Below are positions 1 to 7,831 of a stretch of 31,720 nt of DNA, in pieces. The notes beneath the pieces were generated by a model that was given only the letters and a program-made list of their open reading frames with translations, searched no databases and had not been told where the DNA came from. The first letter of the stretch is position 1; every line of letters begins with the position of its first letter. Made by a program: the position numbers and the translations under genes. This stretch comes from a virus. The stretch lies in IMG/VR virus record IMGVR_UViG_3300034104_004629, positions 1-31,720 of that record; one strand, 5' to 3'.

Positions 1-249
1 CATTACAGATGGTCTTGGTTTAATTTTATTAAGTATAGGGAATTTAGTATTAGATAAATCAATCTTAAACTTTTTAGGTGGATATAAAGATTGTTTTACT
101 TTAGTATCAGGTTGTTTAAGATATTTTTTTAAAGTCTCGAAATAAAATTCTTTAATAGGTTGTAATAATTCTTCAGGAACATAGAAATAGCTTTCCATTA
201 AAATTTTATTATATTTTTTATTAAGATTATAAAAATCTCTATCGAACAT
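1..249 (-). CDS. N-terminal part of a gene running off the left edge, unknown function
   Basis: The minus-strand frame is open from an ATG at 249 to the window edge, giving at least 83 residues with no stop. The protein starts MFDRDFYNLNKKYNKILMES and continues with a Lys/Pro-rich stretch. A late-promoter-like octamer lies 5 nt before the ATG, in the same arrangement as at many genes here, which supports this start. The first 20 residues resemble the N-termini at 494, 1750 (minus) and 1775: a short amphipathic helix ending in L/I-x-E, the cleavage signature of T4 prohead protease gp21. I do not recognise the remainder. It could be a virion or internal protein; that is inference from the N-terminus only. 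Confidence 0.6.
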   Translation of the reverse strand, partial: MFDRDFYNLNKKYNKILMESYFYVPEELLQPIKEFYFETLKKYLKQPDTKVKQSLYPPKKFKIDLSNTKFPILNKIKPRPSVM

Positions 250-254
250 GAGAT

Positions 255-262
255 TATTTATT
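255..262 (-). promoter_or_regulatory. late-promoter-like octamer AATAAATA
   Basis: AATAAATA on the minus strand, one mismatch from the T4 late box TATAAATA, 5 nt before the ATG at 249. It is the partner of the plus-strand box at 280, making a divergent promoter region. Confidence 0.5.
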
Positions 263-279
263 GTTTTTTTAGTGATTTA

Positions 280-287
280 AATAAATA
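280..287 (+). promoter_or_regulatory. late-promoter-like octamer AATAAATA
   Basis: One mismatch from TATAAATA, 6 nt before the ATG at 294. No Shine-Dalgarno lies between the box and the start. Confidence 0.5.
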
Positions 288-293
288 CATTAT

Positions 294-485
294 ATGAATA
301 ACATTAGCCGTAGTCAAGAAAAAATTCATTATAAAATGTGTAATAATCAATCTTGTTGCCCTATTCTTTCTGAGATTGAAGATAATAAATTTACTATTAC
401 TGATGATTATGAAGGTAAAGTTCTGTTAACTAGAGATGAACTTAAACTTCTTAAGACTTTTTTAAATGATAATCTAAAGGATTAA
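294..485 (+). CDS. small conserved-looking phage protein
   Basis: A 63-residue soluble protein. It has a Cys pair within NNQSCCPILSE (residues 18-28), then an acidic segment FTITDDYEGKV and a helix LTRDELKLLKTFL. This compact pattern (CCP, then F-x-I-x-DD, then LT-x-x-E/D-x-x-x-L) resembles small uncharacterised proteins common in large phages; I know no function. It is the first plus-strand gene after a divergent promoter pair and is followed 8 nt later by the gene at 494, so the two are probably co-transcribed. Confidence 0.75.
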   Translation: MNNISRSQEKIHYKMCNNQSCCPILSEIEDNKFTITDDYEGKVLLTRDELKLLKTFLNDNLKD

Positions 486-493
486 ATATTTGG

Positions 494-1111
494 ATGGATA
501 ATGATTCGTCTAATTTAGAAAATCTTTATAAGAAACAAATTCTTTCTGAGGTATATTATGATGGTCCTGAATTTAATAAGGATCCACATGAATATGGTTA
601 TCGTATAAAAGGTAGACATATAATGCCTAAACGTGAGATTCCTCAGCCAAGGAAAGATTATCCACATTCCAAAGAAGAATTTAAACCAGATTATACCAAA
701 GGTTCTGAATACGATATCTACGGTAAAGAAGACGATTCCCCCGAATACTTAGATCCCGATAGAACAAAAAAATTAGAGGATTTATCCAAGGAAAAAAGTT
801 CCAGCTATAAAGTGGTAATGAGTTATTTAAGATCACAAATAGATGAATTAAAAGATAAAAGTAAAAAATTAGAAGGATTAAGTTTGAATAGAGAATTAAT
901 GGATGATATAATAAACGATCTGGTATTAGGTTTATCTACACATCCGAATGTTCAATTAACTCATGTATCCACCAATGGTGATCCTATCTTTAGTTTTTTT
1001 GATAAAGAAAATAGATACGATAAAAGTGTACAAGTTGAAATACCTTTTGGTTTAAAATCTAATATTGATGATATAAAATATTTAAAAATCCATGTTAAAT
1101 TTGAACATTAA
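494..1111 (+). CDS. hypothetical protein with a tag-like N-terminus
   Basis: 205 residues, charged, no signal peptide and no membrane segment. The N-terminus (SNLENLYKKQILSEVYYDG) has the short helix plus L-S-E seen in several other proteins of this window. Residues 40-95 are rich in Pro, Tyr, Asp and Lys and probably disordered. Residues 98-145 look helical. The C-terminal part (VQLTHVSTNGDPIFSFFD, then VQVEIPFGLKS) looks like beta strands. I recognise no family. The gene follows the 63-residue protein by 8 nt and overlaps the next gene by 20 nt, so it belongs to one transcript. A virion or internal protein is possible because of the L-S-E tag; this is inference. Confidence 0.7.
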   Translation: MDNDSSNLENLYKKQILSEVYYDGPEFNKDPHEYGYRIKGRHIMPKREIPQPRKDYPHSKEEFKPDYTKGSEYDIYGKEDDSPEYLDPDRTKKLEDLSKEKSSSYKVVMSYLRSQIDELKDKSKKLEGLSLNRELMDDIINDLVLGLSTHPNVQLTHVSTNGDPIFSFFDKENRYDKSVQVEIPFGLKSNIDDIKYLKIHVKFEH

Positions 1112-1436
1112 TATAATCTTTTATTATTGGTTGGCAGCTATAGGTATGTGTTTCATCATGAAACACGGTAGCATATTAGAATCTTTTAGACAAAAAACTT
1201 CAAGTATATTTCCTTGTTTAAGTAAATTATATAAATGTTGTTTATGTATGGGATTTTGGGCTGGAGTAATAATTTCTGTAATATTAAAACAATATCATTT
1301 ATGGAGTTTACCACAAATAATATTGTTTCCTTTTACATGTTCATGTATCTGTTGGTATGCAGATAGCATATTAAGTTTGATACATGTAATAACAAATTAT
1401 TATTCTTCTTCAGATAATTCTAAACCTATCAAATAA
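1092..1436 (+). CDS. small inner-membrane protein with a CxxCxGFWxG motif (DUF1360-like)
   Basis: 114 residues with hydrophobic segments at about 7-22, 55-66 and 74-97. A Cys-x-x-Cys followed by Met-Gly-Phe-Trp-Ala-Gly (residues 49-58) is the recognisable mark. C-x-x-C-x-G-F-W is typical of the DUF1360 membrane proteins found in phages and bacteria, whose function is unknown. The start overlaps the preceding gene by 20 nt; a later ATG would cut into the first membrane segment, so the first ATG is preferred. The 3' end overlaps the convergent gene ending at 1400 by 37 bases. A role in the host envelope is likely from the hydrophobicity alone. Confidence 0.65.
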   Translation: MLNLNINIIFYYWLAAIGMCFIMKHGSILESFRQKTSSIFPCLSKLYKCCLCMGFWAGVIISVILKQYHLWSLPQIILFPFTCSCICWYADSILSLIHVITNYYSSSDNSKPIK

Positions 1437-1750
1437 TTTAACATATCTTTAAATTTTTGAGTGGTTTTTTCGTCCCATATATCGTTGTCGATTTCCATTT
1501 TAAAAAATTTAACCAATAAAAATACTTTTTGGAATTTACTTAAATCTCGTGAATCGGGAAACATTACGTTTTCCCCTCCTTGAGCTATACCACCATTTGT
1601 ACCTTGTACAGGACCGTTGTTTGGTCCCATCATTGAAGCTGTGGTTTGATAACTATTTTTCGTATCGTTTACTCCACGATATGAGCCAGATTCTTCACTT
1701 ATAATTTTTTTAAGATATAAATCTGTTATTTTATAATAATTATGATCCAT
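1400..1750 (-). CDS. hypothetical small protein with a tag-like N-terminus
   Basis: 116 residues. The N-terminus (YKITDLYLKKIISEESGSY) forms a short amphipathic helix ending I-S-E. The middle (about 38-62) is a Gly/Asn/Gln-rich low-complexity stretch. The C-terminal half (residues 68-116) is a likely helical domain ending in acidic residues (LELSEEE). There is no signal or membrane segment. It starts 4 nt from a perfect 16-bp palindrome shared with the divergent gene at 1775. I do not recognise it. The gene is monocistronic on its strand and converges on the membrane-protein gene ending at 1436. Confidence 0.65.
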   Translation of the reverse strand: MDHNYYKITDLYLKKIISEESGSYRGVNDTKNSYQTTASMMGPNNGPVQGTNGGIAQGGENVMFPDSRDLSKFQKVFLLVKFFKMEIDNDIWDEKTTQKFKDMLNYLIGLELSEEE

Positions 1751-1754
1751 GAGA

Positions 1755-1770
1755 TTATTTAGCTAAATAA
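1755..1770. promoter_or_regulatory. palindromic bidirectional late-promoter-like element
   Basis: TTATTTAGCTAAATAA is a perfect 16-bp palindrome. Each half gives the box CTAAATAA, the form also found before 24575 and, in minus orientation, before 28918 and 24499. The two divergent ATGs (1750 minus and 1775 plus) each lie exactly 4 nt from the palindrome. This looks like two overlapping promoters sharing one site. Confidence 0.55.
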
Positions 1771-1774
1771 CCTT

Positions 1775-2023
1775 ATGAAGTTTGATGAACAAGTTGAATC
1801 TATCTTAAGTGAATTGCGTGCACAAACTGTGCATGTTAATGCTGGACCAACTATAGATGGAATTCAACCTGATGGTGGTAATGAATTTTATGGTAACATA
1901 AATAAAATGGGACCAAATAAATCTTTAGGAAAAATTGCCAGTGGAATGTTTTATCAGAAAAAACCAAAAACATCTAAGAAAAAAAGAACTAAAAATGTTA
2001 TCTTTAGTATACCATTAAATTAA
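1775..2023 (+). CDS. hypothetical small basic-tailed protein
   Basis: 82 residues. The N-terminus (MKFDEQVESILSELR) has the helix plus L-S-E signature shared with several genes here. The middle is Gly/Asn/Pro-rich (PTIDGIQPDGGNEFYGN). The C-terminal third is basic (YQKKPKTSKKKRTKN). A possible gp21 site followed by a basic tail is reminiscent of T4 internal proteins, but the protein is short and matches no family I recognise. It is followed 8 nt later by the DUF1501 gene, so the two are probably co-transcribed from the promoter at 1755. Confidence 0.65.
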   Translation: MKFDEQVESILSELRAQTVHVNAGPTIDGIQPDGGNEFYGNINKMGPNKSLGKIASGMFYQKKPKTSKKKRTKNVIFSIPLN

Positions 2024-2031
2024 ATATCCAT

Positions 2032-3390
2032 ATGAAAGACTGCGGTAATCATCCCACTTATAATTCCAGAAGAGAATTCCTTACACAATTTGGTTGGGGT
2101 ACAGCAGGGCTTTCATTGTATTCATTGTTGGGATTAAATCCAAACACATTAGAAGCATCAATTCTTGATCCTAAGAAACCACATTTCCCTGTTAAAGCTA
2201 AATCAGTTATTCAGTTGTTTGCTGGTGGAGCACCTTCACACGTTGATACTTTCGATTATAAACCAGAATTACAAAAACGTAATGGAGAAAAATTTGGAAG
2301 AGACGAACTTTTAGCATCACCTTTTGAATTTAAACGATCAGGTAAATCGGGAATACATATATCCGAAGTATGGAGTAGATTAGCTAATCATGCAGATGAT
2401 ATGGCTATTATTAATTCTATGTTTACGGAAATACCAGATCATGGTATTGCTGCAAAAATAATGAATACGGGAAGTGCACAATTACCTAGACCTAGTTTGG
2501 GTAGTTGGTTGGTGTATGGATTGGGAAGTTTAAACCAAAATATGCCAGCATTTATTAGTTTAAATGGTGGTGCGGAATGGCGACAATCGGCTTTTCTCCC
2601 TGGGATGTACCAAGGGTGTAATGTACAATATAAATCCACAATGCTTCCACGTGATGTAATGGCTAACATTAGAAGTGAATTTTCTTCTATGGATCGTCAA
2701 CGCAGACAAATCGATCTTGCTAGAGGATTAAATAATATACATGCAGAAGCTTTACAAAAAGATGCACAATTAGAAGCACGTATCGAAGCATTTGAGACAG
2801 CATATAAAATGCAAATGGAAGCTACTGATGCTTTTGATATTTCTAAAGAACCAGAAAAAATTAAAGATTTATACGGAACCACAGAAGAAGGTTCTAAAAT
2901 GATTGTTGCTCGTCGTCTTGTAGAACGAGGTGTAAGATTTGTACAAGTTAACGTAGGTGGATGGGATCATCACGAAAACATTAAAACTACATTAGCTAAT
3001 ACTGCTAACAGATACGATCAAGCGTTTTCTGGGTTATTAACCGATTTAAAACAAAAAGGTTTATTAGATTCTACTTTGGTTATCTGGGGTGGTGAATTTG
3101 GTAGAACAGTTACTGCTGGAGGTTCCGCTGGTGCTCCAGGTCGAGACCATAACGGAAAAGCTTTTTCTGTTTGGATGGCAGGTGCAAACGTCAAAGGTGG
3201 ACAACGCTACGGTGAAACCGATGAACTAGGTGGTTCAGCAGAAAAAGACAAGGTTCATGTACACGATTTACATGCCACAATTCTACGTTTAATGGGTTTT
3301 GATCATACCAAATTAACTTATAATTATAATGGTAGAGAATTTAGATTGACAGACAACTTTGGTAATATAATTAAAGAAATCATTGCATAA
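2032..3390 (+). CDS. DUF1501 family protein with twin-arginine (Tat) signal
   Basis: 452 residues, essentially full length for DUF1501, a family related to the alkaline phosphatase/sulfatase fold. Residues 12-18 (NSRREFL) are a Tat motif followed by a mildly hydrophobic stretch (TAGLSLYSLLGL), so export of the folded protein is predicted. Family hallmarks run in order: IQLFAGGAPSHVDTFDYKP near residue 65, PRPSLGSWLVYGLG near 155, GGWDHH near 310, WGGEFGRT near 352, GRDHN near 370, and HVHDLHATILRLMGFDH near 412. The His/Asp/Glu-rich motifs look intact, so it is probably active, but the family's substrates are poorly known. DUF1501 is abundant in Planctomycetes and Verrucomicrobia and unexpected among phage genes. 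The AT-rich composition matches its neighbours, so the gene does not look freshly acquired. It could modify the host surface or periplasm; that is inference. Confidence 0.88.
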   Translation: MKDCGNHPTYNSRREFLTQFGWGTAGLSLYSLLGLNPNTLEASILDPKKPHFPVKAKSVIQLFAGGAPSHVDTFDYKPELQKRNGEKFGRDELLASPFEFKRSGKSGIHISEVWSRLANHADDMAIINSMFTEIPDHGIAAKIMNTGSAQLPRPSLGSWLVYGLGSLNQNMPAFISLNGGAEWRQSAFLPGMYQGCNVQYKSTMLPRDVMANIRSEFSSMDRQRRQIDLARGLNNIHAEALQKDAQLEARIEAFETAYKMQMEATDAFDISKEPEKIKDLYGTTEEGSKMIVARRLVERGVRFVQVNVGGWDHHENIKTTLANTANRYDQAFSGLLTDLKQKGLLDSTLVIWGGEFGRTVTAGGSAGAPGRDHNGKAFSVWMAGANVKGGQRYGETDELGGSAEKDKVHVHDLHATILRLMGFDHTKLTYNYNGREFRLTDNFGNIIKEIIA

Positions 3391-3417
3391 ACCATATTTT
3401 GTGGTACTATAGAACTT

Positions 3418-3744
3418 ATGTCTCATAGAATCACTTGTGTAGTTACTGGTAAAACTGTAACCGTAAGCAATGAATATTACGATAAAAAAGTTACAGAATA
3501 CGGATCAGAAAATAATTTCAATTCCTTATATACATCACGACAAGCAAAAAATTTACTTAAACGTGGATATAAAGTAAAAGAAATACGTGATTTGTTAAAA
3601 GTTACTGAAGATGTACCAGAAATTTCAGATAAACTAGTAAAACAAATTCTTTCTATAAAAGACGAAGAATCAAACACTTACGAAAATACTAGTATTAAAA
3701 AATCTGATCCCGATGTAGTAGAGTATATTTCCGCTTTACGCTAG
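3418..3744 (+). CDS. conserved-looking hypothetical protein
   Basis: 108 residues, soluble and basic. The N-terminal part ITCVVTGKTVTVSNEYYDKK is followed by YGSENNFNSLY and a helix QAKNLLKRGYKVKEIRDLL, then an acidic, poorly ordered C-terminus. The order V-T-G-K, S-x-E-Y-Y, L-L-K-R-G-Y-x-V-x-E-I-R is one I associate with small uncharacterised proteins of marine T4-like phages; function unknown. It lies 27 nt after the DUF1501 gene and about 70 nt before nrdB. Confidence 0.7.
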   Translation: MSHRITCVVTGKTVTVSNEYYDKKVTEYGSENNFNSLYTSRQAKNLLKRGYKVKEIRDLLKVTEDVPEISDKLVKQILSIKDEESNTYENTSIKKSDPDVVEYISALR

Positions 3745-3813
3745 TATTTATCTCGACAAACCATTTTAGACATGGTACATTTTGTGTTTATAAAACGTGT
3801 AAATATATAAGCT

Positions 3814-4785
3814 ATGATATTTGATGAACAGATTTCTCGCAAGCCAAACCTCTATCCTTGGACAGAAAAATTTATCGAGGCTATGCATAATGGTTTTTGG
3901 ACGGACAAATTATTTAATTTCCAATCAGATATTCATGATTTTAAGGTGAATTTAACTGAAAAAGAAAAAGAAATAATTATTAGAACTTTATCAGCCATAG
4001 GTCAGATTGAGATAGCTGTAAAGACATTTTGGGCTAAATTAGGAGAGAATTTACCACATCCTAGTCTTTCTGATCTAGGATATGTTATGGCTAACGTAGA
4101 AGTTATTCATAATAATGCATATGAGCGTTTAATTTCTGTATTAGGATTGGAAAATGTATTCGAAGAGAACCTTAAATTAGGTTGGATCGAAGGAAGAGTT
4201 AAGTATCTTCGTAAATATACACATCGCTTTTACAAAGATAGTAAGAAACAATATTTGTATGCATTAATTCTTTTTACTTTGTTTGTAGAGAATGTATCTC
4301 TTTTTAGCCAATTTTATATCATTAATTGGTTTGCAAGATATAAGAATGTATTGAAAGATACTGATCAACAGGTTCGTTACACTCGTAATGAAGAAAACAT
4401 ACATGCATTAGTAGGTATTAAGATCGTTAATACTATTCGTGAAGAGTATCCAGAATTATTTGACGAAGAACTTACGGATAAAATTACAAAAGAAGCAAAA
4501 GAAGCATTCGAATCTGAATCAGAAATTATTGATTGGATGGTTAATGGTATTCAAGAGGAAGGATTGAATGCCGTTGTTTTGAAAGAATTTATTAAAAATC
4601 GTATTAATAATTCTTTAGAACAAATAGGTTTTGCTAAAGTTTTTAATGTAGATAAAGATTTATTAGCCACAACCATGTGGTTTGAAGAAGAGTTAATTGG
4701 AAATAACATGACAGATTTTTTCCACTCCAGACCTGTAGAGTATGCTAAAAATAATCATTCTTTTAGCGAAGATGATTTATTTTAA
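3814..4785 (+). CDS. nrdB: class I ribonucleotide reductase small subunit
   Basis: 323 residues, a little shorter than E. coli NrdB (376). NrdB holds the dimetal centre and tyrosyl radical that start ribonucleotide reduction in NrdA. Metal-ligand motifs are visible: E96-V-I-H99, E159 in the helix FVENVSLFSQFY, and E194-N-I-H197. Tyr103 sits four residues after H99, like radical Tyr122 of E. coli. The first ligand, Asp84 in E. coli, is not obvious; E66 in QIEIAVKTFW is the likely substitute. The C-terminal end SFSEDDLF is the usual acidic/hydrophobic tail that docks on NrdA. The gene precedes nrdA by 37 nt, the reverse of the E. coli order. It would supply deoxynucleotides for phage replication. 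Confidence 0.95.
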   Translation: MIFDEQISRKPNLYPWTEKFIEAMHNGFWTDKLFNFQSDIHDFKVNLTEKEKEIIIRTLSAIGQIEIAVKTFWAKLGENLPHPSLSDLGYVMANVEVIHNNAYERLISVLGLENVFEENLKLGWIEGRVKYLRKYTHRFYKDSKKQYLYALILFTLFVENVSLFSQFYIINWFARYKNVLKDTDQQVRYTRNEENIHALVGIKIVNTIREEYPELFDEELTDKITKEAKEAFESESEIIDWMVNGIQEEGLNAVVLKEFIKNRINNSLEQIGFAKVFNVDKDLLATTMWFEEELIGNNMTDFFHSRPVEYAKNNHSFSEDDLF

Positions 4786-4822
4786 GGTTTGATTATACAA
4801 ATAATTTTATTACATATTAATT

Positions 4823-7606
4823 ATGAAAAACGAGAATAGTGGTATCTATTGGTTGAATAAAGATTCAAGAACCTTCTTGGAAAGAGGGTATTTATTAAAA
4901 GATGAAACACCAGAAGAAAGAATAGATCAAATTGCTAAAAAGGCTAGTGAATATTTTTCTAATTCAGAAGAGTTTTATAATAAGTTTACCAATTATATAC
5001 ATAAAGGTTATTATTCTTTAAGCACTCCAATATGGAGTAATTTTGCTAGAGACCGTGGATTGCCTATATCATGTTTTGGAAGCTATATTCCAGATACTAT
5101 GGAAGGGATTCTGGAAAAGATATCAGAAGTAGGTATGATGACTAAGGGTGGTGGTGGTACATCTGGTTATTTTGGTGATATACGTCCTAGAGGATCTGTT
5201 ATTAATTCTGGAGGAGTTAGCACAGGTTCAGTTCATTTCATGGAAATATATGATACTTTGATGCATGTTGTATCACAAGGTAATGTTAGAAGAGGTTCTT
5301 TTGCAGCATACTTACCAATAGATCATCAAGATATTGAGGAATTTTTAAAGATTAAATCCGAAGGAAATGCAATTCAAGATTTGTCTATTGGTGTTTGTGT
5401 ATCAGATGAATGGATGAGTTCCATGAAAGATGGTGATAAAGACAAACGTAAAATTTGGGCTGAAGTTATTAAGAAACGATTTGAAAGTGGTTATCCATAT
5501 ATTTTATATACAGATAATGCAAATAAAAATGCCCCACAAGTATATAAAGATAAAGGAATGAAGATTTTACATTCAAATTTGTGTGTTACTGGTGATCAAC
5601 GAGTGGTAAGTTCCTTGGGACTTTTAACTGCAAAAGAATTGTTTGAAATTGGTTCAGAAATCGAATTATTCGATAATACTAAAATAGTTAAATCTTCACC
5701 AATGAAATTAATAGAAAAAGATGCTGATGTATATAAAATTACATTAGAAAATGGTATGTCTCACACTGTTACGTCATATCATAAAATAGCAGTTAAAGAT
5801 AAAATTTCTCAAAAAAATGAATCCTTTGGAGAAGTCTTAATTAAGAATGTCGAATGTAAAGATCTTAAAATCGGTGATTCTGTAGCAATACAAACACAAA
5901 AAGGATTATTCGGAAAAACTAACAAACCAAAAGAAGCATTTCTTCTGGGGTTATATCAAGCAGATGGAACGCAACATAAAGATTATATAATGATTGATTT
6001 ATGGAAAAATGATTTTGATCTTGTAGAAGAAGTTCAAAATTATCATGATTACATTTGTGATACTTACAATACTCAATTATCAAACAATAATAGAAAATAT
6101 TTAAATCCTAAATTTGTTGATTGTATTGTTCAAGAAGGTTCTGATGCAAAAAAAAGATTAACTTCTAAAGCTCTTAAAAAAGCATTAAATTTTGAAAAGG
6201 GATATGTTCCTGATTGGATTTGGGAATCTAATGAAGAAACTCAATGGCAATATATTAGAGGATTATATTATGCAGATGGTACAGTATTTAAATCAAGTTC
6301 TCATGGAGAACCAATTCAAATATCATTATCATCAATAAACAAAGATTTTTTATCTGAGGTACAATTAATTTTAGCAAATTTAGGAATGCAATCTTCTATT
6401 AGAATTCTTAGAAATGCTGGAGAAAATTTTTTACCTGATGGTAAAGGTGGAAGTAAATATTACGAAACAAAAACTTGTTATAGACTTATTATTGGTAATA
6501 AAAATGATGCGTTAGTCTTTAATAAAAAGACTTATTTTTTGGATAGAAAAAACATTTGTCTAGAAGATAGAGAATATCGTGATAATACTAAAAAATTCTA
6601 TAAAATTCAGTCTATTGAATATGTTGGGAAAGAAGATGTATATTGTGTAACAGTTGATTCGGAAGAACATCATTGGATTTGTAATGGATTTATTACACAC
6701 AATTGTTCTGAAATCATGCTTCCAAATAAAAAAGATGAATCATTTGTTTGTAATTTGGCTAGTATGAATCTAGAAAAATATGATGAATGGAAAGATACAG
6801 ATGCGGTATTCACCATGATATGCTTCTTAGATGCGGTAATGGAAGAATTTATTGTTAAAACTGAAAACGATAAATACATGACAGCACCAAGAAATTTTGC
6901 TGTTAATCATAGAGCATTAGGATTAGGTGGATTAGGATGGCATTCTTTACTTCAAAAGAAAAATATTGCTTTCGAAAGTATGGAAGCAAAGTATTTAAAT
7001 GTTGAAGTATGGAAACATATACGTGAACAAGCAGATTTAGCTACTAAACATTTAGCAGAACTATTTGGAGAACCACCAGTTCTTAAAGGTTATGGACGTA
7101 GAAACACCACTACTTTAGCTATTGCCCCTACAACTAGTAGCTCATTTATATTAGGACAAGTTTCACCTAGCATAGAACCTCTTAATAGTAATTATTTTGT
7201 TAAAGGATTGGCTAAAGGTAAATTCACTTATAAAAATCCTTATTTAAAAGAATTACTAGCTTCTAAAGGAAAAGATACTGATGAAGTATGGAAAGATATT
7301 CTAACTCATGGTGGTAGTGTATTTCATCTAGATTTCTTATCAGAAGAAGAAAAAAATGTATTTAAAACTTTTGGTGAAATGAGTCAAAAAGAAATTATTA
7401 TTCAAGCTGCAAATCGCCAAAAATATATTGACCAAGGACAAAGTTTAAACCTTATGATTCCTTCAAATGCCAAACCAAAAGAAGTAAATGAATTAATGTG
7501 TTTTGCATGGGAAATGGGTATCAAGTCATTATACTATCAGCGTTCTTCTAATCCTGCACAAGAATTAGCTAGAAGTATTATGAGTTGTAAATCTTGTGAA
7601 GCATAA
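4823..7606 (+). CDS. nrdA: class I ribonucleotide reductase large subunit, with intein
   Basis: The 927-residue precursor contains a 374-residue intein (residues 254-627); the spliced enzyme would be 553 residues. It reduces ribonucleoside diphosphates together with NrdB. By comparison with E. coli, Cys84 (PISC) and Cys643 (VCNLASMNL) match the redox pair C225/C462. Cys628, the first residue after the intein, matches radical Cys439, with E630 as E441. Tyr904-Tyr905 (SLYYQ) match Y730/Y731, and Cys922/Cys925 are the C-terminal shuttle pair. The N-terminus lacks the roughly 100-residue ATP-cone, so overall dATP inhibition is probably absent. No Shine-Dalgarno precedes the ATG. All catalytic residues are present, so activity should depend only on splicing. 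Confidence 0.95.
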   Translation: MKNENSGIYWLNKDSRTFLERGYLLKDETPEERIDQIAKKASEYFSNSEEFYNKFTNYIHKGYYSLSTPIWSNFARDRGLPISCFGSYIPDTMEGILEKISEVGMMTKGGGGTSGYFGDIRPRGSVINSGGVSTGSVHFMEIYDTLMHVVSQGNVRRGSFAAYLPIDHQDIEEFLKIKSEGNAIQDLSIGVCVSDEWMSSMKDGDKDKRKIWAEVIKKRFESGYPYILYTDNANKNAPQVYKDKGMKILHSNLCVTGDQRVVSSLGLLTAKELFEIGSEIELFDNTKIVKSSPMKLIEKDADVYKITLENGMSHTVTSYHKIAVKDKISQKNESFGEVLIKNVECKDLKIGDSVAIQTQKGLFGKTNKPKEAFLLGLYQADGTQHKDYIMIDLWKNDFDLVEEVQNYHDYICDTYNTQLSNNNRKYLNPKFVDCIVQEGSDAKKRLTSKALKKALNFEKGYVPDWIWESNEETQWQYIRGLYYADGTVFKSSSHGEPIQISLSSINKDFLSEVQLILANLGMQSSIRILRNAGENFLPDGKGGSKYYETKTCYRLIIGNKNDALVFNKKTYFLDRKNICLEDREYRDNTKKFYKIQSIEYVGKEDVYCVTVDSEEHHWICNGFITHNCSEIMLPNKKDESFVCNLASMNLEKYDEWKDTDAVFTMICFLDAVMEEFIVKTENDKYMTAPRNFAVNHRALGLGGLGWHSLLQKKNIAFESMEAKYLNVEVWKHIREQADLATKHLAELFGEPPVLKGYGRRNTTTLAIAPTTSSSFILGQVSPSIEPLNSNYFVKGLAKGKFTYKNPYLKELLASKGKDTDEVWKDILTHGGSVFHLDFLSEEEKNVFKTFGEMSQKEIIIQAANRQKYIDQGQSLNLMIPSNAKPKEVNELMCFAWEMGIKSLYYQRSSNPAQELARSIMSCKSCEA
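5582..6703 (+). mobile_element. in-frame intein with LAGLIDADG homing endonuclease
   Basis: Starts with Cys (CVTGDQRVVSS, block A). Block B follows as GMSHTVTSYHKIAV with the T-x-x-H pattern. It ends with block F (VYCVTVDSEEHHW) and block G (NGFITHN), immediately before Cys+1 of the host protein. Two dodecapeptide motifs, LLGLYQADG (precursor residues 374-382) and IRGLYYADG (478-486), mark a LAGLIDADG endonuclease; both acidic residues (D381, D485) are present, so homing activity is plausible. All splicing residues (Cys1, block B His, HN, Cys+1) are intact. The insertion lies between NL and the catalytic cysteine of NrdA, so unspliced protein must be inactive. It has no stop or frameshift and looks functional. 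Confidence 0.95.
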
Positions 7607-7609
7607 TTT

Positions 7610-7831
7610 ATGATTTATAAACATAAATTAGATCGTCTTAGTCCTGATGAAATGGTGGTTTTATTATACTGTGTAAACGACGGTAATATAGAAAATCCAC
7701 TTTTCGATAAAGATACAATAACAAGTATTAAGTTAGAATATGCTGTTAATATGTTGAATGAATATTCGAATAAAGTTGAAGGTAAGAAACGTGAACAAGT
7801 AAAAGCTATAGCAGAAAAAATTTCAAAATAA
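7610..7831 (+). CDS. small hypothetical protein after nrdA
   Basis: 73 residues, soluble and mostly helical, starting 3 nt after the nrdA stop. It contains LSPDEMVVLLYCVNDG near residues 10-25 and a charged C-terminal helix (KVEGKKREQVKAIAEKISK). I know no family or function. Its stop codon shares bases with the start of the next gene (TAATG), implying translational coupling in an nrdB-nrdA-orf-orf operon. Confidence 0.7.
   Translation: MIYKHKLDRLSPDEMVVLLYCVNDGNIENPLFDKDTITSIKLEYAVNMLNEYSNKVEGKKREQVKAIAEKISK

Noticed and set aside
3745-3752. Minus-strand GATAAATA between the 108-residue protein and nrdB
   Set aside because: No minus-strand gene starts downstream.
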